Below the pieces are notes generated by a model that was not told the DNA's origin, searched no databases, and was given only the letters and a program-made list of their open reading frames with translations. Position numbers and translations under genes: made by a program. This document shows, piece after piece, positions 8,472 to 17,708 of a stretch of 64,000 bases of DNA (positions within the stretch are counted from its first letter, which is position 1; each line of letters opens with the position of its first letter). This DNA is from UBA7236 sp035439505 (GTDB lineage: Bacteria; Bacteroidota; Bacteroidia; Chitinophagales; BACL12). The stretch lies in the NCBI GenBank assembly GCA_035439505.1, contig DAORKJ010000007.1:11683-75682 (forward strand), read 5' to 3'.

Positions 8472-9932
8472 TTAATCTTTGAAGAATTTCATAAAACGGC
8501 TGGCTAAACCGGAAGCATAATTGGCAGGTGCTTTTTTATCTTCAATAAATCGTCCTGCATACATGGCAATAAATGAAATTATTGTTGCAGGAATAAATGC
8601 TTCAATTTGTATAGGATAAATATATTCAAAAATAACATACGTTATTAATCCGCTGAACATACTCAACATGGCACTTTGTGCATTTACATTTTTCCAATAC
8701 AACCCTGCAGTCATAGGCGCTAGCAGCGATACCATACCAAATGTTGCACTCTCTCCTACCAATTCATAAATATTTTGTTTCGACATAGTCATTAAAAAAC
8801 TGACAATGGCAATAGCAATTACACTCAATCGCAATACTAATAAAAAGTGCTTATCAGTATATTCCGTTTTTTTAATGGTTTTATGAATTGGTTTAATAAA
8901 ATTTTCAGCTAAAATACTGGCAGGTGCTAATAAAGAACCTGAGCAAGTACTTAATACTGCAGATAATAACGAACCAAAAAATAATATTTGAATCCACAAT
9001 GGTGTATGTGCTAAAACAATTCTTGGAATAACAGATTGTGTATCACTAAAATCTTCATTCGGATACATCACCTTTGCCGTTAATGCCAGAAATAATGGCA
9101 ACATGGCAATTACTAAATACATGATTGCTCCCATATAGGTAGAATTAACTGCTGCTTTTTCACTGCGTGCAGAATTTGCGCGCTGAAATACATCCTGTGA
9201 AGGAATATATCCCAAACCAATTACCATCCATGCACCAATCCAATTGGTTATGTCTATTGGTTGCGAATCCGGTAAAAATTTAAAGGTATCTTCAGGTGCA
9301 CTGGAAATAATATGACTAACACCACCAGCCTGATTAGCAACAAAAATTACAACTATTACCAGACCTACAACAATTAAAATACTTTGCATGAAATCTGTTA
9401 TAGATACCGCCCACATCCCACCTATCATAGTATACGCTGTAACAATAACCGCGCAAATGGTGATAGCATAAGGTAATGATAAACTAATGGAAGCGGCTGA
9501 CAATACAACTTGTAAAATAATTCCTAACGCCACAAACTGCGCGGCAATGTAGCCAAAGAATGTTAAGAGCATAAAAAAGCTGCTCACTAACTCAACATTT
9601 TGACCATACTTGATTTTAAATAAATCGCCAATAGTAAGCAGATTCATCCGGTATAGTGGTCTTACAAAAAAGAACCCAAAAAGCAATAAACATAAAGAAG
9701 CGCCAAACGGGTCTTCAATTACATTTAACAACCCTCCTTCTAAAAATGCGCTGGATGCACCAAAAACGGTTTCACTTCCAAACCATAGTGCGAACAAAGC
9801 TGCAGCATTAAAAAACGGTGGAAGTCGGCGTCCTGCTTGTACAAAATCATTTGAACCCTTCACAAATTTGCTGGTGAAAACCCCGATGGCAATGGTTGCC
9901 ACCATGTAAATAATCACGAAGGTTAGGAGCAT
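8472..9932 (-). CDS. Sodium:solute symporter family protein
   Basis: A 486-residue polytopic inner-membrane transporter of the SSS (solute:sodium symporter) family, importing an organic solute with Na+. I place the start at the ATG at 9932 because the first helix begins there (MLLTFVIIYMVATIAIG). The frame stays open to 10283, but those 117 residues are not transporter-like and would overlap the divergent peptidase gene. The family pattern is visible: an early GRRLPPF loop, about a dozen hydrophobic helices, and GGMWAVSITDFMQ followed by a hydrophobic helix. LGYIPSQDVFQRANSARSE matches the sequence after helix 7 in this family. The substrate cannot be told from sequence. It stands alone, divergent from the M1 peptidase gene. 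Confidence 0.9.
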   Translation of the reverse strand: MLLTFVIIYMVATIAIGVFTSKFVKGSNDFVQAGRRLPPFFNAAALFALWFGSETVFGASSAFLEGGLLNVIEDPFGASLCLLLFGFFFVRPLYRMNLLTIGDLFKIKYGQNVELVSSFFMLLTFFGYIAAQFVALGIILQVVLSAASISLSLPYAITICAVIVTAYTMIGGMWAVSITDFMQSILIVVGLVIVVIFVANQAGGVSHIISSAPEDTFKFLPDSQPIDITNWIGAWMVIGLGYIPSQDVFQRANSARSEKAAVNSTYMGAIMYLVIAMLPLFLALTAKVMYPNEDFSDTQSVIPRIVLAHTPLWIQILFFGSLLSAVLSTCSGSLLAPASILAENFIKPIHKTIKKTEYTDKHFLLVLRLSVIAIAIVSFLMTMSKQNIYELVGESATFGMVSLLAPMTAGLYWKNVNAQSAMLSMFSGLITYVIFEYIYPIQIEAFIPATIISFIAMYAGRFIEDKKAPANYASGLASRFMKFFKD

Positions 9933-10086
9933 TTCTGTTTGTAGCGGTCGATAGGTGGTTAAAAATTTGAGGTCAAAAATAGAAATATTTGTTAATTCTC
10001 CAAGATTTTTTTGTGTTTGAGGTGTTGACAATCTAAGGTTGTCATGCAACTTATGTTTAACTAAATTTGCTGCGCAAAGCAATTTT

Positions 10087-11979
10087 ATGTTAAAACTATT
10101 TACCGCGTGCTTATCATTAGCCATCCTCATTACCTCATGTAAATCGTCAGATAAGCCAACAACAGAAGCTCCAACAACTAAAAAAGAAGAAGTTATGCAT
10201 ATAGTAGACCCACATTCATTTGCCAAAACCAACGATGCTGTAGTTAAACATCTCAGCTGGAAAGCAAATGTAAATTTTGCCACAAAAACTATTCAGGCAG
10301 AGGCAGTTTGGACTATTGAAAACAAAACCAATACCGATAAGGTAATTTTTGATACGCGTGATTTAACCATTCATCAGGTAACGGTAAATGGCGGACAAAC
10401 TGCCACTTATCATTTAGCAGATACGGTAAGCGGGCAATCGTTTATGGGCCAGGCATTAACAATTGATATTGATTCAACGGTTAAAACTGTTACCATTAAT
10501 TATACCACCTCACCTGGAGCTGCAGCATTACAATGGTTGAATGCACAACAAACTAAAGATAAAAAACATCCATTTTTATTTACCCAATCGCAGGCGATTT
10601 TATGCAGAACCTGGATACCAACACAAGATGGTCCGGGAACAAGGTTTACATTTGATGCTACTGTGCAGGTGCCTGTTGGTATGATGGCATTAATGAGTGC
10701 TGAAAATCCTCAGCAAACTGCTTCAGATGGTGTGTATCATTTCAAAATGGAGCAACCAATTCCGTCTTATTTAATGAGTTTAGCCGTTGGCGATTTAGGT
10801 TTCCAATCTGTAGGTACCGAAACAGGTGTATATGCAGAAAAATCATTTGTTGCTGCTTGCGCTGAAGAGCTGAGCGATATGCAAACCATGTTAGAAAAAG
10901 CTGAACAACTTTACGGTAAATATCAGTGGGGGCGTTATGATGTAATTGTATTACCTCCAAGTTTCCCATTTGGTGGTATGGAAAATCCAAGAATTACTTT
11001 TGCAACACCAACCATTATTGCCGGTGATAAAAGTTTAGTTGCCCTGGTAGCACATGAATTAGCACATAGCTGGAGCGGAAATTTAGTAACTAATGCAACC
11101 TGGAATGATTTCTGGTTAAATGAAGGTTTTACCGTATATTTTGAAAATAGAATCATGGAAGCTGTTTATGGAAAAGATTATGCGGACATGTTACAAGTAT
11201 TAGAATATGATGGTTTGGTAGAAACAGTTAAAGATTTTGGTGAAACCAATCCTGACACACATTTAAAATTAAAGTTAGAAGGTCGTGACCCTGATGAAGG
11301 TGTTAGCGACATTGCTTATAACAAAGGTGCCTTCTTTTTGCGATTATTGGAAAGTAAAGTAGGTCGCGCAAAATGGGATGCGTTTATTAATGCTTATTTT
11401 ACCAGTAATGCATTTAAAGTAATGACAACCGAAGCATTTGTTGAATACTTAAATGCTAACTTAATTGAACCCAACAAAGCAGCGTATGCAGATGTAGATA
11501 TTAATGTTTGGATTTATGGTCCGGGTATTCCGGCAAACATTACCAAACCGATTTCTGTGCGTTTTGATTTAGTTGATGCTCAGGTGAAAAAATTTAATGA
11601 AGGAGCCGCAGCAAATACATTAGTTACTACCAATTGGACAACGCATGAATGGTTGAGATTTATTTATCAATTACCTGATAATACTTCATTAGAAAAAATG
11701 GGGGCTTTGGACAAACAATTTAAATTTACAGGAACAGGAAATTGCGAAATTGCTGATGCCTGGTATGAATTATCCATCAAAGCAAAATATACGACAGCTT
11801 ATGCAGAAATGGATGAATTTTTAAATAGTGTTGGAAGAAGGAAATTTTTAATGCCATTGTACAAAGCGATGATAAATACAGGACAAGGGGAATTGGCAAA
11901 AAGTATTTATGCTAAAGCCAGACCAGGTTATCATTATGTTGCACAAAATTCATTAGACGAACTAGTTGGCACTAAATAA
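10087..11979 (+). CDS. M1 family zinc aminopeptidase lipoprotein
   Basis: A 630-residue peptidase related to leukotriene A4 hydrolase. The start is placed at the ATG at 10087, which opens a lipoprotein signal (MLKLFTACLSLAILITSC, lipobox Cys at about 18). The enzyme is therefore probably attached to a membrane and acts in the periplasm or at the surface. The N-terminal beta domain is followed by the substrate-gating GGMEN motif (296-300) and the zinc site HELAHSW (323-329), with the third ligand Glu346 exactly 18 residues after the second His. A C-terminal helical domain (~490-630) matches the LTA4H/aminopeptidase B type. It should remove N-terminal residues from peptides. The next gene, a sulfotransferase, starts 17 nt downstream and is probably cotranscribed. 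Confidence 0.92.
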   Translation: MLKLFTACLSLAILITSCKSSDKPTTEAPTTKKEEVMHIVDPHSFAKTNDAVVKHLSWKANVNFATKTIQAEAVWTIENKTNTDKVIFDTRDLTIHQVTVNGGQTATYHLADTVSGQSFMGQALTIDIDSTVKTVTINYTTSPGAAALQWLNAQQTKDKKHPFLFTQSQAILCRTWIPTQDGPGTRFTFDATVQVPVGMMALMSAENPQQTASDGVYHFKMEQPIPSYLMSLAVGDLGFQSVGTETGVYAEKSFVAACAEELSDMQTMLEKAEQLYGKYQWGRYDVIVLPPSFPFGGMENPRITFATPTIIAGDKSLVALVAHELAHSWSGNLVTNATWNDFWLNEGFTVYFENRIMEAVYGKDYADMLQVLEYDGLVETVKDFGETNPDTHLKLKLEGRDPDEGVSDIAYNKGAFFLRLLESKVGRAKWDAFINAYFTSNAFKVMTTEAFVEYLNANLIEPNKAAYADVDINVWIYGPGIPANITKPISVRFDLVDAQVKKFNEGAAANTLVTTNWTTHEWLRFIYQLPDNTSLEKMGALDKQFKFTGTGNCEIADAWYELSIKAKYTTAYAEMDEFLNSVGRRKFLMPLYKAMINTGQGELAKSIYAKARPGYHYVAQNSLDELVGTK

Positions 11980-11996
11980 TTAATTTTACACAAGAA

Positions 11997-13019
11997 ATGA
12001 GTGCAGCAGTGTCAGAAAAAGTAATTTTTATAGTTGGTAATTCGCGCAGTGGAACTACCATGATGCGTAGGGTTTTGGGCAATCATCCATATATTTATAT
12101 GTTGGAAGAATTGCATTTTTTCGAACAATTGTGGAGCACTGAAGACAAAACCAATGCCATCAGTAAAGAAAGTGCTATAACCCTAGCATCCAAATTATTG
12201 TTTATTCAGCGCGATGGTTATTTATCGCAAATGAATGCGAATAAACATGCTGTTGATGCAAAAAAAATCGTCGATACAATCACCGAACCAATTTATCCTC
12301 ATGCTGTATTAAATGGTTTCTTATTTTTCGAAACCCAACAACACGGCAAATCCATACCATGCGAAAAAACGCCTCAAGATGTTTTTTACATTGCTGAAAT
12401 TCTGGAATTATTTCCGGGAGCAAAAATCGTAAATATGGTTCGCGACCCACGTGGCGTAATGTTGAGCCAAAAACGTAAATGGCAACGCAGAAAAATGGGT
12501 GCAGGATTTATGACCAAAAAAGAACAACGTCGATTAAAAATTAATTATCACCCAATAACTATTTCTAAACTTTGGAATTCGAGTATTCGTGCAGCAGCAA
12601 GATTTAAAGACCATCCAAAAGTGCATAATATGATTTTTGAACGTATGGTTAATGATTCAGAGACTGAAATAAAAGCATTATGTCATTTTTTGGAAATCGA
12701 TTTCACGCCTGATATGCTTATGATTCCGCAGGTTGGGTCGAGTAATGAAGCCGATAAACCTGATGCATTTGGTATTAAAACTGAACGCGCCGGAAATTGG
12801 GAAAAGGGTGGTCTCAATAAAGGCGAAATTTATTTTTGTCAGCAAATTTGTGGCACCTACATGGAGCAATATGGTTATGAGGTGAAAAAAATTAGTGCCA
12901 ATCCTTTAATAATAGCGTATTATTATATTTCTTTTCCTGTAAAAATTGCGTTGGCATTATTGTTTAATTTGCACCGAATGAAAAATATCGGCGAAGCCAT
13001 TAAACGTAGATTGAAATAA
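11997..13019 (+). CDS. Sulfotransferase family protein
   Basis: A 340-residue PAPS-dependent sulfotransferase, moving a sulfuryl group to a sugar or lipid hydroxyl. The 5'-phosphosulfate loop is at residues ~10-21 (IVGNSRSGTTMMRR). The 3'-phosphate-binding strand is in the middle (VNMVRDPRGVMLSQKR), as in the Sulfotransfer_1/3 families. FERMVNDSETEIKALCHFLEI is the usual late helix. The C-terminus has a hydrophobic stretch (~300-325) that could sit in the membrane. No signal peptide is seen, so the enzyme faces the cytoplasm. It follows the M1 peptidase by 17 nt. A second, unrelated-type sulfotransferase lies at 17709, which suggests sulfated surface glycans or lipids. Acceptor unknown. Confidence 0.88.
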   Translation: MSAAVSEKVIFIVGNSRSGTTMMRRVLGNHPYIYMLEELHFFEQLWSTEDKTNAISKESAITLASKLLFIQRDGYLSQMNANKHAVDAKKIVDTITEPIYPHAVLNGFLFFETQQHGKSIPCEKTPQDVFYIAEILELFPGAKIVNMVRDPRGVMLSQKRKWQRRKMGAGFMTKKEQRRLKINYHPITISKLWNSSIRAAARFKDHPKVHNMIFERMVNDSETEIKALCHFLEIDFTPDMLMIPQVGSSNEADKPDAFGIKTERAGNWEKGGLNKGEIYFCQQICGTYMEQYGYEVKKISANPLIIAYYYISFPVKIALALLFNLHRMKNIGEAIKRRLK

Positions 13020-13193
13020 GCCGTTTCTTTTTAATGTAATTTGATTCAGGAATTTCATCCTTACTAATAGTACAATTTATTTTCACTTTGCTAGTGACAA
13101 TCGCCCCAAAATTATTTACCACTTTTCACGAATTCATCGGGAACTAGCTCACTCCGGATATAGCGCCGAGGTAAGTCTTAGCAGTTATAAAAA

Positions 13194-13216
13194 AAGCTGC
13201 CCTTTTGAGGCAGCTT
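13194..13216 (-). terminator. Intrinsic terminator of the Calx-beta gene
   Basis: An 8-bp stem (AAGCTGCC / GGCAGCTT, 7-nt loop) followed on the minus strand by a T run. It lies 21 nt after the stop at 13238. The rest of the 13020-13237 spacer shows no gene. Confidence 0.85.
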
Positions 13217-13237
13217 CTATTTTAAGTTGTTTGATAA

Positions 13238-15136
13238 TTAATTATTTAAATAAACTTGTTTATCCAATGCCTTTCCGTTAATTACAACACGAGCAACATA
13301 AACACCTGTTGGCAGTGTATTTAGTGTAAATGTATTTTCGGAAACAAGATTACTTGCATCAAATACAATTCGTCCTGTCGCATCTAATAACTGGAAACCA
13401 GCACCTTCAGCTAATGAAGCATTATCAAATTGCAACATGAGTTGATTATTGAATGTATATAATTGTGTTCCTGCATTACTAAATTCATTTATATCAATAA
13501 AGTCGTTATTTACAATTACTAACGATAAAGCATCAGCTGTTTCGTCTAACGTACAACTTCCATCTATTGAGGTAATTTCTACAACTACGGTTTCGTCAGG
13601 TTCAATTTCGAGGTCAGGATTGATTGTTATATCAAAAGTTTGTGTAGTTGCCCCGCCTTCAGTAAATGTTAAAACTGTTTCACTAAATGTAAAATCTTCG
13701 CCATTAGTTGCAGTAGATGCTCCGGCGTTTACATTTAAAGTAACGGTGCAATCACTGGCTTCGTCCATTGTTACATTACCTGTGAAAGAAGTAGCAATTT
13801 CTTCTACCGTTGCTGCTATTTCTGCAAGAGAAACCTCACCTACAACAGGTGCTACATCGTTATCTATAATAGAAACACTTGACTCCGTTATTAAACCAAT
13901 AGCACATGTTCCGGTAACGCCGGTAATTTCGAATATGATATCTTCTGTACTTTCAACTTCTGCATCATCTATTATTGTATAATCAAATGATTGAGTTAAT
14001 GCACCTCCATCGACAAAAGTTACACTACCTGTAGTATAGGTAAAGTCTGAACCTTCTGTAGCGGTTGTTCCACCGGCATTTAAAGCGTAGTCAACAACAC
14101 AATCAGATGTTTCTGAAATATTGATTGCAACAGAACCTGAACCTCCTGATTCTGACATTGCAACTGCAGTACCATCCATATTAACCAAAGCAGGTAACGG
14201 CACTTCATTATCATCAATAACAATTGCGTATTGAGAAGAAGCCCCAATTTCACATCCAACAGGGTTATTAATATCAATCACAATTGATTCTGGTCCTTCA
14301 AGATCTAAATCATCGGTAAGAGTTATATCAAAACTCAATGTGGTAACACCACCTGCAAATGTCGCTACAGTTGGGTCAGACATGGTAAAATCAACACCAT
14401 TTGTGGCAGTTGTTAGTGCATCATTCACGTCTAAATCAACACTACAATCTCCTGGCATATCTAATACCACGGTAACTGAAGTGGTAGTAGCTGTTTCATC
14501 AACAATAATTGCATCACCATCAAAGTTTGCAACCGGAAGTGGTGTAGCAGTTGCACCGGCTATAATTGGCGTATTTGCTTCATCATCATAAGCCCAGTCG
14601 CGAACTGTCAATGTAACAGGCCCAACTGTGCAATTAACGCGTATCCAACCATAGTGGAGTTCGCCACCAATATCAAATTTAAAGCCGAGGTAATGATCTT
14701 CTGCATCGCCAAATTGGCCATAAGTAATTCCGGAATAAATAGAAGCCATAAACACCTGATTATAAAGACCTTCCACAAAAGAAGCATCAGGTCCTATTAA
14801 TGCGCCGGAACCCAATGCGCTGCCATAAGGTAAAATAGCACCGCTATATCCAATAAACATATTGGTAGCATTACCATAGGTCAAAAAGCTAATTGAACCA
14901 AAGGCGCGAATAAATGTCCAATCACCACTATTGCCTGATGAAAGTCCAAAAGCAAAATCAATAACTCCGTCACCATCAAATTCAGCAGTGGTAAAATCAC
15001 CTAATTCCAGCGTAACGTCAGGAATATCTACATATACAATATCAGCATTAGCATCAGGTATAGCTGCAACCATAGCCGCAGCCATGGCAGAATAAGCGAG
15101 GAGCCTTTCATTTTTGTTAAGTACAGTTTTTTTCAT
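13238..15136 (-). CDS. T9SS-exported Calx-beta repeat protein
   Basis: A secreted protein of 632 residues. The first 32 residues look like an atypical long leader with KKTVLNKNERLLAYSAMAAAMVAAIPDANA, ending in a plausible ANA cleavage site. Residues ~35-200 form a beta-rich domain containing HYGWIRV, a segment often seen in secreted Bacteroidota proteins. Three tandem Calx-beta-like modules follow, each with a conserved Cys (DCSVDLDV, DCVVDYAL, DCTVTLNV), a 'GxDFT' strand and an acidic 'DDxxxExxE' calcium-binding turn. The protein ends in a T9SS type A sorting domain (LLDATGRIVFD ... GVYVARVV). Calx-beta modules bind Ca2+ and often stiffen adhesins, so a surface adhesion role is plausible. 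Single gene with its own terminator. Confidence 0.85.
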   Translation of the reverse strand: MKKTVLNKNERLLAYSAMAAAMVAAIPDANADIVYVDIPDVTLELGDFTTAEFDGDGVIDFAFGLSSGNSGDWTFIRAFGSISFLTYGNATNMFIGYSGAILPYGSALGSGALIGPDASFVEGLYNQVFMASIYSGITYGQFGDAEDHYLGFKFDIGGELHYGWIRVNCTVGPVTLTVRDWAYDDEANTPIIAGATATPLPVANFDGDAIIVDETATTTSVTVVLDMPGDCSVDLDVNDALTTATNGVDFTMSDPTVATFAGGVTTLSFDITLTDDLDLEGPESIVIDINNPVGCEIGASSQYAIVIDDNEVPLPALVNMDGTAVAMSESGGSGSVAINISETSDCVVDYALNAGGTTATEGSDFTYTTGSVTFVDGGALTQSFDYTIIDDAEVESTEDIIFEITGVTGTCAIGLITESSVSIIDNDVAPVVGEVSLAEIAATVEEIATSFTGNVTMDEASDCTVTLNVNAGASTATNGEDFTFSETVLTFTEGGATTQTFDITINPDLEIEPDETVVVEITSIDGSCTLDETADALSLVIVNNDFIDINEFSNAGTQLYTFNNQLMLQFDNASLAEGAGFQLLDATGRIVFDASNLVSENTFTLNTLPTGVYVARVVINGKALDKQVYLNN

Positions 15137-15357
15137 AGTATTTTTTTTGTGAAAATATTAAAAAGTTTGAGAAATGGTTATGTTTTAACTTGTTTATTGG
15201 GGTAAAGATGACTTTAGCATGGCAAAAATGGCATTTTTGGTGAAAAAAACCAATTTTTTATTAAAATTTACAATTCTGGAAGTAAAACCAATGGAAATAG
15301 CCCTAAAATAGACGGTTTATACACACTTTTGACATGTGTTAATATCGAATAACGCGT

Positions 15358-15365
15358 TAATTTTG
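15358..15365 (+). promoter_or_regulatory. -7 element upstream of the glycosyltransferase gene
   Basis: TAATTTTG fits TAnnTTTG and lies 31 nt before the ATG at 15396. A TGTG is 19 nt upstream as a weak -33 match. The 15137-15395 spacer otherwise holds nothing I can identify. Confidence 0.5.
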
Positions 15366-15395
15366 GACGGATTTTAACACCTCAATACAAGACCA

Positions 15396-16589
15396 ATGCC
15401 TAAACGCAAAAAAGTATTACATATTACCATACATCTCCCCTTCCCTGCTAACCACGGAGCAAGTTTATTTAATTCGTACAAATTAATTTCTTACCTGCAT
15501 AAAAATCACGACGTATTTTTTGCTTGTTTTTTAAAAGGTGAGGATGTTAAATATAAAGACGCATTTCTGGAAGATACCGGTATAACCAATTATTATTTTG
15601 AAGTATTAAATATTGAACGTAATCCTGTCAATTTGATTAAAAGTTATGTGAAGGGAATAACCATTAATATGTTTAGAAATTATTCCTCTTCCATGCATCG
15701 TAAAATTCAGGAAATTGCGAATGACTATGATGTGATAATTGCAGAGCATTATGAAGTAATGCAATATGTTCCCAAAAATTATAAAGGCAAAGTTATTTTC
15801 CGCTCACACAATGCAGAATATTTAATTTGGAGTCGATATGCGGAAGTTGAAACCAATCCAATTAAAAAATTGGTAATTAATGCTGAGGCTAATAGGATAA
15901 AAAAATGGGAATTGCGTTATGTAGCACAAGCCGATATAGTTTTAGGTGGAACAAATGACAATGAAATTCACGAACCTAATCCGGAAAAACGCAAACTGAA
16001 ATTCCGCGATTATTTGCATATAGGTGAAGATGACCAAATTAAAATACCCATTCCGGATTTCGATACTTTAGAAAATAGTTTGGTGTATGTAGGCACATTA
16101 ACATGGGAGGCCAATATTGAAGGATTAATATGGTTTGTACAAGGTTGTTGGACCAAACTCAAACAACAATTTCCGGAGTTGAAATTATATATCATAGGCA
16201 AAAACCCAGACCAGCGGCTGATTGATATGAGTCAGCAGTTTCAGGATATTCATATTACGGGTTTTGTTGTTGATTTAGAAACCTATTTTACGAAATGTAA
16301 AATTAATATTATTCCATTGCGTTTCGGAAGCGGTATGAAGGTAAAAACTATTAATGGTTTATGCCGTGGCATTCCAATGGTTTGTACTACAATTGGCGCA
16401 GAAGGTTTACAAGTACAACATGAAAAAGATATATTAATTACTGATAATGTGCAAACATTTGGTGAGTATGTTGCAGATTTATTAACTGATAAAAACAAAT
16501 GGGAAAATATTGCTAAACAAAGTAAAATAACTGCCGCAAAATATTATACCTGGGATAGTTTATATAAAGTGTTGGATGAAGCCATTTAA
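15396..16589 (+). CDS. Glycosyltransferase family 4 (GT-B) protein
   Basis: A 397-residue GT-B glycosyltransferase. The N-terminal domain begins with the strand and loop typical of GT4 enzymes (KVLHITIHLPFPANHGAS). It continues with IIAEHYEVMQY and FRSHNAEYLIW, which match the sugar-acceptor side. The C-terminal nucleotide-sugar domain has VYVGTLTWEANIEGLIWF, KLYIIGKNPD and a late segment IIPLRFGSGMKVKTINGLCRGIPMV containing the RFGSGMKVK signature of the 'stp1/TIGR03087-like' GT4 group. There is no signal peptide, so it acts at the cytoplasmic face on nucleotide-sugar donors in glycan assembly. It stands alone with its own promoter between two unrelated genes; donor and acceptor unknown. Confidence 0.88.
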   Translation: MPKRKKVLHITIHLPFPANHGASLFNSYKLISYLHKNHDVFFACFLKGEDVKYKDAFLEDTGITNYYFEVLNIERNPVNLIKSYVKGITINMFRNYSSSMHRKIQEIANDYDVIIAEHYEVMQYVPKNYKGKVIFRSHNAEYLIWSRYAEVETNPIKKLVINAEANRIKKWELRYVAQADIVLGGTNDNEIHEPNPEKRKLKFRDYLHIGEDDQIKIPIPDFDTLENSLVYVGTLTWEANIEGLIWFVQGCWTKLKQQFPELKLYIIGKNPDQRLIDMSQQFQDIHITGFVVDLETYFTKCKINIIPLRFGSGMKVKTINGLCRGIPMVCTTIGAEGLQVQHEKDILITDNVQTFGEYVADLLTDKNKWENIAKQSKITAAKYYTWDSLYKVLDEAI

Positions 16590-16754
16590 GCTGCTCTAAT
16601 GCCAATTACTTCATTTTTGGAATAGTTTTTGTAACTTATTTTATGAAAATCCGTATAAGTGCCTAAATTATCACCCAATTGGTATTTTACCTTTTTGTAA
16701 AACACACATTCTGATTATTTTCAACTGTCAACCTAAACACATTTCGCCTTATTT

Positions 16755-17615
16755 ATGAAAAAACAAATTGTATTTGCCCTTGCGCTAATTGGTTTATTCG
16801 CATCTTGTTCTGATGATGATGGAGTTACCGGCCCTTTAGTAGAAGAAAATATATATGAAATTCAATACGGTGACGACCCACAACAACGTTTTGATTTATA
16901 CCTGCCTGCAAATAGAAATTCCGACACTAAAATTTTAGTTTTTATTCACGGTGGTGGATGGAATACAGGTGACAAAGCGGATTTTACGGTGATATTATCA
17001 GCCTTAAAAGGAAATGATTTCGCCTATGCTAATGTCAATTATCGATATGCGAATGCTGCTATTGGTATAACTTATGAGGACCAAATAGCCGATATCAGAG
17101 CGGCATTGGATTTATTGATTGCAAAAAGCGCAGAATTTGTTATTGCTCCTGACCAGATAATTATTGCAGGACACAGTGCCGGAGGACATCTCGCTTTGTA
17201 TACTGCGTATAATAACAATACCGATGGTGCTATTAAAGCTGCCATTAGTTTAGCTGGACCAACCGACCTTACCGCAGATCACTTTTTATACACGCCGGAT
17301 TTGACACTACTTGTTGAGAATATGACAGGGACCACTTATTTATCTGACACAACTGCCTGGATAAATGCCAGTCCTATTACCTATGTTAATCCAAGTTCAC
17401 CACCAACCTTATTACAATATTGCGGATTAGATTTTACCGTTCCTGCATCACAAGGTGAGGCTTTGGCAGCGGAATTAAATACGCAAGGAGTTGAGTATAC
17501 CTACCACTTTTACCCGATTTATTTACATGATATGGGTACAGTGTTTTTTGGCGGATTTTTACCTGATGATGTAAAAACGCATTTACTGACATTTATAGAT
17601 GCCAACGCCAATTAA
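16755..17615 (+). CDS. Alpha/beta-hydrolase lipoprotein (carboxylesterase-like)
   Basis: A 286-residue lipoprotein esterase. The signal MKKQIVFALALIGLFASC gives a lipobox Cys at 18, followed by DDD, which in Bacteroidota may favour surface export of the lipoprotein. The fold is that of BD-FAE/carboxylesterase-type hydrolases: oxyanion loop HGGGWNTGDK (~75-84), nucleophile elbow GHSAGGHLALY (Ser ~142), and a late LHDMG with the probable catalytic His (~264); an Asp near QYCGLDFTVP (~222) completes the triad. Likely substrates are acyl or acetyl esters of polysaccharides or small carboxylesters. No operon partner is evident; the 165-nt spacer upstream holds no gene. Confidence 0.85.
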   Translation: MKKQIVFALALIGLFASCSDDDGVTGPLVEENIYEIQYGDDPQQRFDLYLPANRNSDTKILVFIHGGGWNTGDKADFTVILSALKGNDFAYANVNYRYANAAIGITYEDQIADIRAALDLLIAKSAEFVIAPDQIIIAGHSAGGHLALYTAYNNNTDGAIKAAISLAGPTDLTADHFLYTPDLTLLVENMTGTTYLSDTTAWINASPITYVNPSSPPTLLQYCGLDFTVPASQGEALAAELNTQGVEYTYHFYPIYLHDMGTVFFGGFLPDDVKTHLLTFIDANAN

Positions 17616-17679
17616 ATCGGCATATTAATCGCTTTTGTATAGCATTCATTTTCGGTGAGAGAATAAGCTGTTTTATCCT

Positions 17680-17687
17680 TATTTTTG
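17680..17687 (+). promoter_or_regulatory. -7 element fixing the start of the second sulfotransferase
   Basis: TATTTTTG matches TAnnTTTG. Transcription should begin near 17693, so the TTG at 17685 cannot be the start codon and the ATG at 17709 is favoured. No clear -33 element is seen at the usual distance. Confidence 0.5.
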
Positions 17688-17708
17688 TGGCGAAAATCGA
17701 CAATTACC

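Noticed and set aside
9933..10283. 117-codon N-terminal extension of the symporter
   Set aside because: Not transporter-like, overlaps the divergent peptidase gene's start region; the first helix starts at the ATG at 9932.
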